A stretch of DNA of 64,000 bases from Pseudoips prasinana (lineage: Eukaryota; Arthropoda; Insecta; Lepidoptera; Nolidae). This document shows, one piece after another, positions 39,794 to 52,270 of this stretch. The translations under genes and the position numbers were made by a program. The stretch spans positions 21,262,001 through 21,326,000 of the forward strand of contig OX621242.1 in NCBI GenBank assembly GCA_951640165.1. Reading direction: 5' to 3'. Under the pieces are notes generated by a model, which saw nothing but the letters and a program-made list of their open reading frames with translations, ran no database searches and was not told where the DNA came from. Positions within the stretch are counted from its first letter, which is position 1, and every line of letters begins with the position of its first letter.

Positions 39794-39968
39794 TAAGTTG
39801 TTCAAGCCGCCCAGTAAGCTTCTTCATGGCTTAACAACAGTCGTCAAATAATAAGGTACATACGGCTCCGAGACCCTAATATATCTTCTGAAAACGGAGA
39901 CGGTCATAAATTAACCGATTTGATAGTCACCCATCCATAGGCTCACCGCGCGAATAGCTAACTTCCCT
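39794..39968 (-). mobile_element. 5S rRNA-derived SINE, copy 4
   Basis: Contains AAGTTGTTCAAGCCGCCCAG, GGCTTAACAACAGTCGTC and TAGTCACCCATCCATAGGCT, the shared body and head order. The middle is shortened. Confidence 0.65.
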
Positions 39969-42900
39969 TTATGTCTAATCAATATTTGGTTCTACAATAA
40001 TAATCAAAATTTCAGGTCGTAACTAATTTTTTACGAGACGTATTATATTGAAATACGAACCAAAATTATTCAGAAAAGCAGCACCTTTGGATACAGTATC
40101 CTGAAGATGTAACAATACCTAAATATCTCAACATCCACATACAATGATTTTCGATACACATGTATATTGAACGTCAATGCCCACATATGATTCATTCTAC
40201 TCGAAACAAAATTGTAGAACAAAACTGTAGTCGTTAAACAAAATAGCGACTTCAGGGTTCAGTAAACAGTTCTGTTTATCTCCAAGACCACTTTGTCAGA
40301 GGAGTTTGTTGAGAAGGTAAACGAATCCATCCACTAAGCACAATATGCAAATTGGGACAACCCATCATTTAATATTCATATACTTCTAGCGTAACTTTGA
40401 GCTGTACAGAAGCTATTCTAATTTAAATTTAATCGGAATAAAAAACAAAGCGAAGTTGCGGAATTAATGTGAAAACAAGAGAACGGAATACGAAGAAGTT
40501 GTTTTAAAACATGTCTTAACGGCAGGCTTATTACGTATCTAGCAGAAGTGTAGCGTCGGCAAAATTCGTAGTATGTATCGCTGACACATACAACAAACTT
40601 GAGTTGTCTGCGAGAGCCAATATGATCAGATACGAGAGAAAATAACTTTTTTAGAGAGTTTTGTGCGTCCTTGTATACAGCTATTGGGTCAAATTGGGGT
40701 CATATATCTAGAAACAGTACAATACGACGATGCTAAACCGGTGCACATCACCGGGACGCAGGCGCAAGCTCCACACTAACTCTACTAACCCGACTAACTC
40801 CGGACTCCGGGTTTGATTGTCACTTTTTATGAATTTTTGTAGACGTTATGACTCTTACAAAATGAATTTAATACCAATATGCTTAAAATAAATTTAAACG
40901 ATTTTAATAAATCTGGCAACTCAGAACAAAACATGAAAAATCGTTACATACAAAGGTTACTGAAAAAAAACCAAAATAATTTTAAATAAGGAATTAGGAA
41001 TCGTCGATTATTTTGAAGTAACTATTGTTTATCTTTTACACACACGTGGAGAGTGAGATACTTCTTTTCAGAACAAGTCAACCGCAACGCTGCTAACAAA
41101 AGACGCACGTGTTCGTGCCATTAAAACAGAAGCATCGAACATTATTTTTGTTACGTAGCTTCACTCGCGTAATCGCTCCGCAGGAGCGCCCCGTCGCTTT
41201 CAAAATTAACTCAAACAATTATCTATTCATAATAAGGCGGTTTCAGTTCAAATCATATAAATAAAAATGAAATAGCTCACTAATTGCCATATTTCAGAAC
41301 TAACTGTTCATAATTTATTAATATTACAAAAAATGCATATAACTCAAGTTGTTGAAAATATCATAACCTTTGATTAATGATGTTCCAAATTCTTCAGTTT
41401 TCGAAATATGTTATAATAATCTTTGTCTTATCTGACAGGTACCGAAAAATTTTCCCAGAAAAAAGTAACCTAAGTGCTCCACCAGATAATTAACAATTTT
41501 TATGCCAAATTTTATCCAAATCCGTTTAGGCGATTTGTATGATAGAGTGCCAATAAAACAAACTTTTACATTTATTATATTACAATGGCATAAACAATAA
41601 AATCTTTATCTATTTGAACCATAAACTCGAAACACCCGTTTCAATATTTTCTACAATGAAACGCTGTAGCTACCTCATTGGTCTTAATGAGCCCCAAATT
41701 CAAATGTGGCCTCCGGCCAAAAAGTATTACTGTAATTTTTCCGTAGCCATCCCGCGGTTCGGAGAACATAATATATAGGATGGGTCCTGCCCCTGTTTTC
41801 TCCCTGCCCCATGATGTAATCGAGTCGAATAATAATGGAATAGGGATCAAAACTGTGTTTACCCACTATACAAACTGCTACAGTTCAAATATATGGGCAA
41901 AACAAAAGCATATCTAATAATAAAATCTATGGTCTGTCTTTACATTTAAGACTTGACTATACAAAAAACGTGTAAACAAACTTTTCGCATCGCACATGCA
42001 CTTAAAAGTTAACGAAATGTAAACTAGTCATTATACAGACGTACTTTGTTAGGCTCTGCTTACGAGTAGCTATTCTTCAGACAGAATACGTAAACTTAGA
42101 GAAGCGAGCGAAAACGTTTTTCGTGGATCTATTCAAAGCCGGTGACCTAAACTGCAGTCCGAGTGCAGTCGGACTAATTAACCTGCACCCTAGACGGTGT
42201 AGATTAAAGTACTGTTTTAGTGAAACATAGTAACCTGGATACATCTTCTATTTTATTTTATCGGCAAACAAGTATATGGCACATGGTATCAGTCTCCCCT
42301 TTCCAATGAGCCCTGACGACCTTACTTATACCCAGAACCACAATCTCAAAGAGAATATAACAAACTATAAACACGAAATGCTTTAGTATGATAATGTTGA
42401 GTTTAATCATAATTAAAGTCTTTATTGGAACAAAAACATATTCTAACTGTAACATAAAACATAATTGAAATGTATTTTGCTCTGCTTTCCATATGATCTG
42501 CTCATAGTGCAAGTGAACGCTGCCTAGTTTAGTCGTATGAACGTCAGAACGTCTTCAACGTGAAAAGTAGACGAAATACGATTAACGAGCTGCTGGTAGT
42601 GCGTGCTGGTGAATTATGTTTGTGGAGGCAATAAAACTATTTTGATATTACACTAACTGGTTTTCTTTTGTTTCTTAAGTTTTGTGGGTAGATAGCGCTC
42701 TTTGAGTTTTCTCCACTATTAGTGTTATATCTTGAAATCATACCCAGAAAAATTTATCACACACCCATCATATCACTAATAAAATAAAGATGTTGCCAAA
42801 CTGTATCCACAGACATGCTATCCTTTCATAGTTAAACTACAATAGAACCTTATCAAACTAAAATAATTATCAAATGACACATAAATACAACAAATTTATG

Positions 42901-43275
42901 ATCGATTCGCTGTGACAGTGTTCCGTCATGGTTCATTGATTATAGGCCCTTACCACACCTCTTTCCCTATATACATATATGTAGAACAAATATGTAGATG
43001 CGTTTTGTCAAGATGAAGACTTTCACCCAAAAGCAATGAACTGTAAACGGAATTCGCAACTTTGTTCAGCAGTTTCACGGAGCAGCCGAGATTGAAACAT
43101 TAATTATTAACTACCTACCACCTACGTACTTTGCGTAGCAGGAGGAACCTATATTACGAAATATTCTAATATAAATTGTTACCGTTTCCTTGTAAATAAC
43201 AACGGCTTGAGACTTGCCATCTGTGCCGAACATTATAGTGCCTGATCCGCTACAATAAGCCCGCACAGATGGCTA
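39969..43275. other. Intergenic, no gene recognised
   Basis: AT-rich. A 69-residue minus frame at 41641-41850 overlaps a GC-richer segment (GTGGCCTCCGGCCAAAAAGT, GGATGGGTCCTGCCCC) that resembles dispersed repeat DNA but has no second copy in this window. No splice-supported exon was found. Confidence 0.45.
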
Positions 43276-43279
43276 GTAT

Positions 43280-43375
43280 ATATTGCCTTATGAACTATAG
43301 TATGTCCCGTACTGATTAGCTACCCTCCACTGAGATCGGCGGCCATGACAGTAATTCGACCAAGAAGACATTACT
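43280..43375 (+). repeat. SINE B, 3' fragment
   Basis: TGAACTATAGTATGTCCCGT, CCACTGAGATCGGCGGCCAT and GTAATTCGACCAAGAAGACA match the distal SINE B body. Confidence 0.55.
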
Positions 43376-43554
43376 CGTTTTACTGCAAGTTTGTGATATG
43401 TATTAGCGATTCATGTATATATGAATTTTTTGCTTGTTATTGGCACTGAATTCTGTAAAATAGGTTTAATCACCTAGCACTGGATCCAGGGACTTCAACT
43501 AAATTGTACCATATATTTATGTCAATAAAGATTATGATTATTATTTATTATTAT

Positions 43555-43835
43555 TAAAAATTGCACTGTGTACGGAAACACACGTGAACTTTCTAATTTC
43601 TTACTCTCATGATCTGATGGTAGGGTTAACCGACAAGGCCAGAAAGTGAGGTAAAGGGTCGACGGCCTTAGGAGTTCTATCACCGGCAACTTCCAGACTC
43701 CAGGCTGATACTGACGAACTTTCGGAACAGAAAAATCGCATTATCATTAGTTGGTCCGACCCGGGATTTGAATCCAGAACCTCACTATCTATGATTGAAC
43801 AGCCTACTGCTAGACCAACAAGACAGTTTCCAGGT
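43555..43835 (-). mobile_element. tRNA-derived SINE B, inverted copy
   Basis: On the minus strand: TCTAGCAGTAGGCTGTTCAA (A box), GGATTCAAATCCCGGGTCGG (B box), then CGTCAGTATCAGCCTGGAGT and CCGTCGACCC. The distal 3' part is truncated. Confidence 0.75.
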
Positions 43836-44797
43836 ATACATTCATACTCAACCTAATAATGATTATATTCGTATTTTGACTGCCTTGCTCGTTGATTCTT
43901 GAATGAGTAGCGTCTTAAACCACTGAAGTTTCAGATTCTGTTTCGTAAACAAAAACTGTTATTATGTTTTTGTCATAAAAATGTCAGTAGCAATCGGAAA
44001 CAAGAAGTCAGAGGTAATCCGTGTCACTATGAGGATGCGAAACTGAGGAAATGGAGACTGCCTCTGCGTTTACGTACACAATCTACATAGTACGACCCAC
44101 GCAGTTGACCAGTCTTCTTTGAGACGTTGAGCTGCAATATCCGCAATTCAACCTTGAAATCAGTATATTCATATCTACGATACGATACGATACTTTCATA
44201 TGAGAGGGATAGCGCAAAGCCTTTTTCCTCAGGAAATAACGTCACCAGAGTTAAACAAGGAGGGGGGAAGAGTCGGTACAACACGACTGATACCATTGAT
44301 GTTGCAAGCTCTTTGATATGGACTCTCTCACTTAGTGTATTCGCCAGTGTCAAATAGTTTGATGAATGAAGTTATTTTCATATAAAATGAACATGCGATA
44401 GTCTAGTCAAACTTCTACCCCAATAAAGAAATGGAATCTTTACTACAGGCTTCTATGGAGATATGGATTCAATACGGAAAATCATAATTCACGGTAATAT
44501 TCCAATTTCCATTTTCCTGCACTTGTCTAAGACGTTATGACTTATATTACACCATCTTTAGACATGAAACTCGAATTAACAGTAGTTCTAGAAAATGAAA
44601 CAATGCCTCAATGTACCCTTATCTGCTTTGGCATTTTTTAACTCATTCAACAAAACCAGTTTGTGAAATAGGTAATAATAATTTTCGGCGCGCGATACAA
44701 AAAGCATCAGTCTTACATACTAATTTTATTGTTTTGTGTATTTTACATATTGATGTGTTACACGTTGTTCAGTTTTATAGGCTAATTCAGCTCCTTG

Positions 44798-44903
44798 ACT
44801 TACGTCCACCATCTATGTTACACCTATACAAGGTGTAACATAGATGGTGGACGTAAGTGGATGGTGGACGTAAGTGGATGGTGGACGTAAGTGGATGGTG
44901 GAC
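44798..44903. repeat. Perfect 28-bp palindrome followed by a 17-bp tandem array
   Basis: Arms 44798-44825 and 44831-44858 are perfect inverted copies (ACTTACGTCCACCATCTATG...) with spacer ATACA. The right arm ends in a unit GATGGTGGACGTAAGT that is then repeated (44859-44875, 44876-44892, 44893-44903 partial) with period 17. Confidence 0.9.
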
Positions 44904-45490
44904 ACAGACATAGGCTCAAATCTATCACACTCTCCTTTGAGTCGGGGGCAAAAAAATGTAACGGGAAGAATTTCTAAGTAAAAATATCCCACTAGTAAGT
45001 AATAGGTATACAATCTATTAGATCACGTCCCATAAATCTGTCGCGGCTTTAGCGAAAGAAGCGCAGTTGTTCACCTAGATTTTGACGGTGACAATTTATA
45101 TCCTGACTCGATGGGAACGGTAAATCACTATTGTGTTCTCAACGGGTACCTCACAGCTATCCATCGTGGGAAACAAATAATCGCAGGTTTTATTAACTAC
45201 CCTACTGCCCTTTTTAAGTGCTCTAGTAAGAAGAAAGAGTCAGTAATTAGCAACAATATATCAAAAAAAAGCATAGGTAGTGTTACGTCAAACTATCGAT
45301 CTTATAATTTTCATCATCAAATAAATTTGACGAAATAATGTACGAAAATAATAAAAAAAAATCAGCATATTTAACTCTAAATTCGCTATTTGAAAATGAT
45401 AAACGTAACACTACTTAATATGCTTTTTTCCACTGGGAATGCGATATCTTCAGATATATCTACATATTATCTACACTACGCCCTCTGTTT

Positions 45491-45738
45491 GGCTGATTTC
45501 AGAGTCGCGCCGGCGAGCAGCGCCGTCCAAACGCGCGCGCTTACAATTACACTAGATGGTAGTTGCGTTTCATAGTCACGCAGTTCAAACGCGCTGCCGG
45601 TGACACCCGCGCCGTCGGCCAGCGTTGCCCGAGCTCCTCTACTGGCAGCTAGCGTTTCAGAGTGACGCGTCTCGCACGCGCCGCTGTTGAGACGCGCTGG
45701 CCTCCGGCGCGTGCCGCGCGCGTCACTTGAAATCAGCC
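45491..45738. mobile_element. GC-rich MITE (CG-dense, about 248 bp)
   Basis: Starts GGCTGATTTCAGAGTCGCGC and ends GCGTCACTTGAAATCAGCC, giving short terminal inverted repeats. The interior is full of CGCG and GCGCGC (for example ACGCGCGCGC and TGCCGCGCGCGTC), in sharp contrast to the AT-rich surroundings. No coding potential. A target duplication was not identified. Confidence 0.65.
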
Positions 45739-45837
45739 TTACATAACCCAGGTCTTACGGACAGCGCAAGCTCAACTCTACCTACTCTGCTGTCATTTAT
45801 AAAGTACTCTTGTAAGAAGTGTATATAATAATAATAA

Positions 45838-46215
45838 TGTCCTCCTAGCCGAATTTCGGCCACGACGGCCAGTCTCAAGAGAGATTAGCCATCTGCGCGG
45901 GACATATTATAGTGCTCAAGTGTATACGCAAACACAGGCAAGTGCGCAAGCACTTTCTGTTCCATCACTCTCATGATCCGATGGGACGCCACGCGACAAG
46001 ACCGGAAGTAGGTCAAGTACAGGACCGACGGCTTCACATGCTCTCCGAGGCACGGGGGTATAATACCGCCAACTCCCAGACTTCGGGCTGATGTTGAGAA
46101 ATTTTTATTTTTACAGAAAAGTCCCAAAATCACCTTTTTTCCCGACCCGGAATTTGAACCCAAGACCTCGTTCTCTGCGGGTGAACACGCTACCGCTAGA
46201 CCATTGGGGCAGTCG
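45838..46215 (-). mobile_element. tRNA-derived SINE B, best full copy
   Basis: Minus-strand head: TGGTCTAGCGGTAGCGTGTT (A box), ACCCGCAGAGAACGAGGTCT, GGGTTCAAATTCCGGGTCGG (B box). The body runs through GTCTGGGAGTTGGCGGTATT, CGGTCTTGTCGCGTGGCGTC and GCGCAGATGGCTAATCTCTC to GGCCGAAATTCGGCTAGGAG. Serves as the reference for the family. Confidence 0.85.
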
Positions 46216-46219
46216 TGAT

Positions 46220-47495
46220 CGCGAAGAAGTGGATATAGCTAAGGGGCGATACACAGGTGCAAACACATATCCTCGTATACACTACGCTTCCATACCCTAA
46301 GTATTTACGGGCAGCGTCAGGTAAACTCTTGCAACTTTGGTGTCCCCTATTAATATACTCTAGTAAGATGTGGGTATAGTTTTTAATTGTATAACAAACA
46401 TCCAAACATTTACCCGACCAAACATAAAAACTTTCACTTTATAATATAAGAAATATCATAAAAAATCCGTAAATAAATTCACTTGTACGAGCCTACCCTT
46501 CGATCCTGAGAAAACTTTTATTTTTTGTCGCCAACTAATAAATAATATCTTGATAATCATAGTTCAATATTTCATAATCATAATCTATACCTATTCATTT
46601 CCGGTAACGACGACTTTTATAGCCAAACTTGTAAAAAAGTTTTACACAACGTCATCCCAATTTTTATAAGAAAAATAACACCAAGATGATACCACCTTGT
46701 TTTCGTGTTCCATCCACTTTATACGACGCAACGCCAGTAAAAAATAAAAACAATAAAACACAACGCATTTTTAACGTTTTTTTTTGCTGACGGTTTGACA
46801 CTAAAAACTGAAGTAGGTACTTTATTATGAATTCACAATTCATATTTGAAAATCACGACGTCATTTATTTTACAGATCATCTTCGAAGCGCTTGCTTGCT
46901 TCGAATGCCCAGATATAGCTGCCTATCACCTAATTTAGGACCTACTAATCTTAATTAACAAACGTGGTAGCAGTTTCTGGCCATGACATATGGTTCATAT
47001 TCCAATTCAAACTTAATTTATTTCGTTAAAATGTTACATTTATGTGAAATCGTTTTTATTTTACCCTACCGTACCGTACGTTACCGTTTTTCCATGACAT
47101 GGCACCTGCTGAGAAACACTGCCACAAAACTTCTTAATTTTTTTTTGAATATTAATAACATTGTTTTTAAATGTGTTATTTTACAGCGACCCAATCCCAA
47201 GCCCTTTTGTCGCTTCAATAATCTGCAGTTTTGTAGTTAGTCCTGCTACACAATTTAAAGTTTATAGTGATTTCAAACTTATTTCTAGACCATTATCATA
47301 TATACAACTCGCTGTAGTTATTGAGTGTATGATTTATTGAGTATCTTTAAAATATCTATCTCCACTAACCGTATATCATTTAAGCAGGCGGTCGACTATT
47401 TAGATAATCGATTAATATTGCTCGTTAAATTGTATGATGATTCGGTATTCGATAGGACATAGTACGTCCACTCGAGATAAATTTGACGAACTCAA
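46220..47495. other. Intergenic, no gene recognised
   Basis: AT-rich. Small open frames only, without coding-like composition or splice support. Confidence 0.45.
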
Positions 47496-47499
47496 ACTG

Positions 47500-47720
47500 A
47501 TGGGATTGTCTTGTTTCATAACAGTATTTGATCGTGCCTACTTCTCCGCACCACCAATTCCTGATCGAGTATGACATTTTAAGAAGCGAGTTTATTCCTT
47601 TTTTAAAAGCGGGCAATGCACTTGTTGTTGGCATTGGCCTCTCCATTGGCGGCGGTGTTCACTTACCATCAGGCGATCCACTTGCGCGTGTGCATTGCTA
47701 TAATATAACAAAAAGAAACC
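47500..47720 (+). repeat. Dispersed repeat with GC-rich right part
   Basis: TTTTAAAAGCGGGCAATGCA, GTTGGCATTGGCCTCTCCAT, TGGCGGCGGTGTTCACTTAC and CATCAGGCGATCCACTTGCG resemble a 3' module common in lepidopteran LINEs. A shorter related motif (GGTAACCACTTACCATCAAG) occurs near 29248. The open frames in it are not genes. Confidence 0.5.
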
Positions 47721-47724
47721 AAAA

Positions 47725-49090
47725 CCAACCAACCTCTATGACAATACAATATTAAATTGTCATCCGACTATCATGTATGCAAAACAGGTCCATTGAACAC
47801 GCAAAACTAGGTTAAATTCATCTTAGAAGAATTGATCATACACATACATGGACCGCGCTTATAGCACCCGCGATTTTAGCAATATGATTCTAACATGTTA
47901 AAAACCTGTCTTACGACGAATTACGAACGCTGAATATTGCTTATAAGACTGGGACGATTTTAAAACCGCCCTACTACATGCAATGAGTGTAAGCCCCAGT
48001 CAGGCGAAATAAAAGCTTGTTAAAGCAGATGCTATCTTAACGCAAACCTCCATACTAGAGATCGTTTTTGAGACGAACTACAGCACGGTTTTGCGTGCTG
48101 ACGTCAAACTCGCGACAATACGTAAACGGGCCTTAGTCCGCCTTAGATACTGAGTCTTAGGACACGGTCTTAAGAATCAAACCGCTAAACTACGTTACAC
48201 AGAGATATGATATATGTTTACCCTGACTAGGGGCCCGCCCCGGTTTTGCACGAGTACTTTACGTCAAATAATTACTTTTATATGCGATTTTTTTTTAATC
48301 TTTGATTACTTATGATAATTTTCGTAGTATCTCTATTTATTTCGTAGTATTCTAGATCTAGAGAAAAATGGTTTTTGAAATCTTTCTTAAAAACTTTTTG
48401 ATCTGATAATATGATAGAGCGCTTACATGTGTGTGGAATACAAAAACTAAACAATTCATCTTCTCATTCAATATTCAATTTTATCCAACATTTTACACAA
48501 AATATCCAAGCAGAGTCACAACCATAGAAGCACGTTTTTCTCTTTGATTACGGAACCATAGAATTAATAAAAAGTTGTAAAATAAAATCAGCACACAACA
48601 ATAATGGGCTAAAGTGAATCTTTCCGGCTCCTGGGTACCGATACCGTGATGACGAATAGGAAGTTTCCCTCACTTCGGCCACATTATGTAGAGACGTGAC
48701 TGCAATACTGATATTCGGACTCTATTTAATTCAGTTAGAGCCATTGTCACGGAGTTTTTGGCTATTCTCGTCGCGATATTGAAATGTATCGTCACATTGT
48801 ACGTTTGCTGACATTTTCGTAAAATCTCTGGTAAATATCCTTCAAGATTGATTAGCAGTGTCTATACATAGTGTCTTTTGATATTGATATTTATCGCACG
48901 CTATTTATTATTATCTCGTAGTCAAGTCACATACAATAGCTATATTTGGAGTTGTGCTTATCTTTACACTTGAGAAGCAAACTAATATTTAATATTGGAA
49001 ATTATTTATATTAATAAATACCGCTAACCCGCGCTGTCAGCTTTATGGATGACTTTTATGGATGTGCTTCAAAAAAAGGTGGCAATCAAA
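47725..49090. other. Intergenic, no gene recognised
   Basis: AT-rich sequence with short isolated open frames; no repeat family of this window recurs here. Confidence 0.45.
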
Positions 49091-49093
49091 AAA

Positions 49094-49246
49094 AATGTGT
49101 GATCTTAAAGTAGATTAGATTTGACTTGGCCAGTTTTCATTGCATCAGTCATTTTATAAAGTTATTCAACATATATATATATGTATATTTTTTAATTCTA
49201 ATACAACTGGCCAAGTCAAATCTAACCTACTTTAAGATCTCACATT
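49094..49246. repeat. Long hairpin MITE, 42-bp arms
   Basis: Arms 49094-49135 and 49205-49246 are inverted with 40 of 42 matches (core TTTGACTTGGCCAGTT). The loop holds an ATATATATATATGTATAT tract. An RNA read through it would form a long near-perfect hairpin. Confidence 0.8.
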
Positions 49247-49675
49247 TTTTTAAATAATAGTAATTGTTATAGGTATCTAATAAAGCAAAAAAATAGAGTT
49301 TAAGTTATTACTTGTTTATAATGTTATTTTTTCCTATAAATACATATTTGTTGTGTGTGATCTAGAGTTACTGCGATCGTTTGTTGTCGTATTACAATAA
49401 TTTAAATAACGAATTGAAAGTAATCTCTGTACGAATATTCTTTCATTAATGTCTTAGTACATGCTTTCGTTTTCTGTTCAATTTATAGAGACAACTCTCA
49501 CCTAAAATGGATTTGTTTAAATTGAACGAAGGTCTCGAAAGTCTCAGTTCCTTTCGTCAACTATTATATTTACTAAGCTCTCAGCGAAATATAATTTAAA
49601 AGAGAGGCATGTTTTTATTCTCTAGGAACACCAGCACCTTTTCAATAAGCCAAACATTATCACGATTTTACTAGG

Positions 49676-49935
49676 TACTTACTTACTTATCGTATGGGCA
49701 GTGGTTACCCTAGTGTCAGAGTTGTTCAAGCCGCCCAGTAGGCCTCTGACATGGCTTAACGACTGTTGTCTAATGACCACAACCGGGACCGACAACTTAA
49801 CGTGCCCTCCGAAGCACGGAGACGCTCAGGAATTAAACCACTTTGGCGGTCACCCATCTATGAACTGACCGCGAACATAGTTGCTTAACCTAAACGATCA
49901 CTTACGGACCGGTGAGACCATCTAGCTATGACTAG
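49676..49935 (-). mobile_element. 5S rRNA-derived SINE, reference copy
   Basis: On the minus strand the head reads CACCGGTCCGTAAGTGATCG, GGTTAAGCAACTATG, TTCGCGGTCAGTTCATAGAT and GGGTGACCGCC. Compared with insect 5S rRNA from memory, GTTAAGCAAC, GCGGTCAGT and GATGGGTGACCGCC are identical and correctly spaced, covering the A box, intermediate element and C box. The body follows (TTTAATTCCTGAGCGTCTCC, GTGCTTCGGAGGGCACGTTA) and ends CATACGATAAGTAAGTAAG. Confidence 0.85.
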
Positions 49936-50726
49936 GTGGTGACATGAAAATATTTCTGGCACATAATAATATGGTAAAGGTATTAGAAATGAAGGGCTGC
50001 GTACATAGCTAGCATAGCGTAGAAGACTGTATCTGCGAGCAAGGGAATTGGTCGAACGCTGGACAAAGCCATGAGATCTCATCGCCAGGCTAGCTCAGCT
50101 GTAGCCGGTTAGACTATAGAATAATCTAACTTAATGTTTCATTAAATATATAAAAAAAGGTTTTTATTCACGTATACTTTAAAAAAGGGCTTGTAAATAG
50201 TCAGAACATGTTTGTAGCAATATAGTTATATGTATACATTATTATTTCTAGTTACATAGATATTTAGGTACACGGATTGTATGGAAACATTTATAAAATT
50301 TTATTCATTATTCTTTATTTGTCAAAGAAATTATGTTTAAGTTTAATTATCAAAATGTATAGTTTGATTTTGATATCCTTTTGATTTTAGTTAAGTTTGG
50401 ATTTCATAGTTAGATCATTGTGGAGGTGGGAAGGGCGCGTGAATGAAGGGAGTAAGCATCATACATAACCTAATAAAACGGATGGCCGTTTTCGTTTATC
50501 GGCGTTGTATCAATAAAAATTCACTAACTTTGTTTATTAAGTGAACCCGCCTCAGTTTCGCACAGGTAGTAAAAGAAACAAACTAGTATTTTAACTAACT
50601 ATATTAGGTATGGTGGACAAATAGAATTTAACAATTCCTTACACTAAAATTTCATCATCTCTCGTTTTTACCACTAATCACGTTGTTGTGGATAATTTTG
50701 AGTACTATAGACATTCCGTACATTTT

Positions 50727-51016
50727 TAGGGTTCCGTAACCAAAGGGTAAAACGGGACCCTATTACTAAGACTTCGCGGTCTGTCTGTCTGTCCGTATGT
50801 CACCAGGCTGTATTTCATGAACCGTGATAGTTAGACAGTTGAAATTTTCACAGATGATGTATTTCTGTTGCCGCTTTAACAGCAAATACTCAATATTTAA
50901 GGGTGCTCCCATACAACAAACGTGAATTTTTTGCTCGTTTTTATAGATAATAGTACTCGCGCAAGAAGGGCCCCCCTTCGTGCGCGAGTCCGACTCGCAC
51001 TTGGCGGGTTTTTTTA
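50727..51016 (-). repeat. Repeat G, inverted shortened copy
   Basis: Begins (plus strand) TTTAGGGTTCCGTAACCAAA, has GTCTGTCTGTCTGTCC, and ends GCGAGTCCGACTCGCACTTG GCGGG. It is the reverse of the units at 55168 and 59806, with a different middle. Confidence 0.7.
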
Positions 51017-51206
51017 TATATCATTGTTAGGCAAATTATGGATGCGATTTTATTACAGATAAAGTGCAGCATAAGTTACTCATCGATAATGTAACTTTCT
51101 ACACTTCAATCTAATCAATTAAGTCGTTTTTAAGTTTATCCAGAACAGTTTTTTTTTCGCTTTACTATAATATTACTTCCATAGGCCGTGTTATATAATA
51201 AGTGAC

Positions 51207-51485
51207 GGGCCTGTTGGCGTGGTTGGTAGATACGCTGCTTTTCACGCCGCAGGTCGTGGGTTCGATTCCCACCCGGGACAGATATTTGTGTGCATAGACA
51301 GACATGTCTGTTTGTCCCGAGTCTGGGTGTAAATTATCTATATAAGTATTTATTTACAACGAAAAGTAGTATATGTAGTACATGAGTTATCTGGTTTCCA
51401 TAGTACAAGCTCTGCTTAGTTTGGGATCAGATGGCCGTGTGTGAATAATGTACCAGGATATTATTATGTCCCCGGATATTAAGTA
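51207..51485 (+). mobile_element. tRNA-derived SINE A, complete copy
   Basis: The head TGGCGTGGTTGGTAGATACG (A box) and GTGGGTTCGATTCCCACCCG (B box) resembles a tRNA; the T-arm is like tRNA-Lys and the anticodon-like TTC like Glu, so the source is unclear. The body has TCTGTTTGTCCCGAGTCTGG, TATAAGTATTTATTTAC, CCATAGTACAAGCTCTGCTT and AGTTTGGGATCAGATGGCCG, ending TACCAGGATATTATTATG. Confidence 0.85.
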
Positions 51486-51869
51486 CACAAACATATAACG
51501 ATATAATTCTGATACGTCGTCTTACTAAATAAGTAGCTTGATGTTCGCTACCGTTACGGTATAGTTACATCAGTACTAATTTATGAGAATGAATCAAAGT
51601 ATGCCATATATGAGAACTTACAAACCATGCCTCCTTAGTGAGTTATTATCGAGTTCACACATTACAATACATAACATTAAAAAGGAATTCTCCGTGCTAT
51701 TATTATGGGCGTTATAAATGATAAAGTTGGCAATGTTTTACTTGATATAAGGTCACTTATCAGGAAGAATTCTATATCTAATAAATAGTCAATACATAGT
51801 TCGTTTACTAATGACAAAGATCATGATTTGATAAAAAGACCCTTGTATCTAAAGCTAAGCTAATATTAT

Positions 51870-52270
51870 GAATGAGAAAGTTTGAGATTATAGAGATGCA
51901 TGATATTAAGCCACTCTACGCAAATAATACTTGCGTTCTAATTAGAAAAATTATGGATAAAACAATCCACACTTATTTATCATTCACTGCAGAATCACAA
52001 ATTACTAAACGTAGTTTTCGTCGACCAAGTCTACTTGTTTTACCAAGAATACGCACCAATTACGCTAGAAAGAATATTACATAATAATATGAAAGACCAC
52101 AACTATTTAACAATCTACCCACGTATATAAAAAGTGTTAGCTCGTTCAGCAGTTTTAAATCTCGCCTTAACAAACACATAATGGAAAACTACCCTGACTA
52201 ACGTCCCCCCATATAATGTACTTCACTGGTAGAGAACTAAACTGCTGAATGAGTATGGAACAGAATAATT
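51870..52270 (+). pseudogene. LINE reverse transcriptase C-terminal remnant
   Basis: Reads DIKPLYANNTCVLIRKIMDK through SFRRPSLLVLPRIRTNYARK, two close stops, then in the same frame PQLFNNLPTYIKSVSSFSSF and KSRLNKHIMENYPD plus TAA. This is the C-terminal region of a Jockey/CR1-group ORF2. AT-rich 3' sequence with ATAAATAAATA follows. Confidence 0.65.

Noticed and set aside
44027..44353. 108-codon minus-strand open frame
   Set aside because: No domain, no splice signals, no hydrophobic or low-complexity pattern typical of a host exon, and the opposite strand is open as well.
49676..49935. Functional 5S rRNA gene
   Set aside because: Only the internal promoter blocks match; the 5' and 3' strands that form helix I are missing and a SINE body follows.
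51207..51280. Functional tRNA gene
   Set aside because: A and B boxes are good, but the acceptor strands do not pair and the sequence continues into the SINE A body. The same applies to the heads at 36018, 45838, 61000 and 63855.
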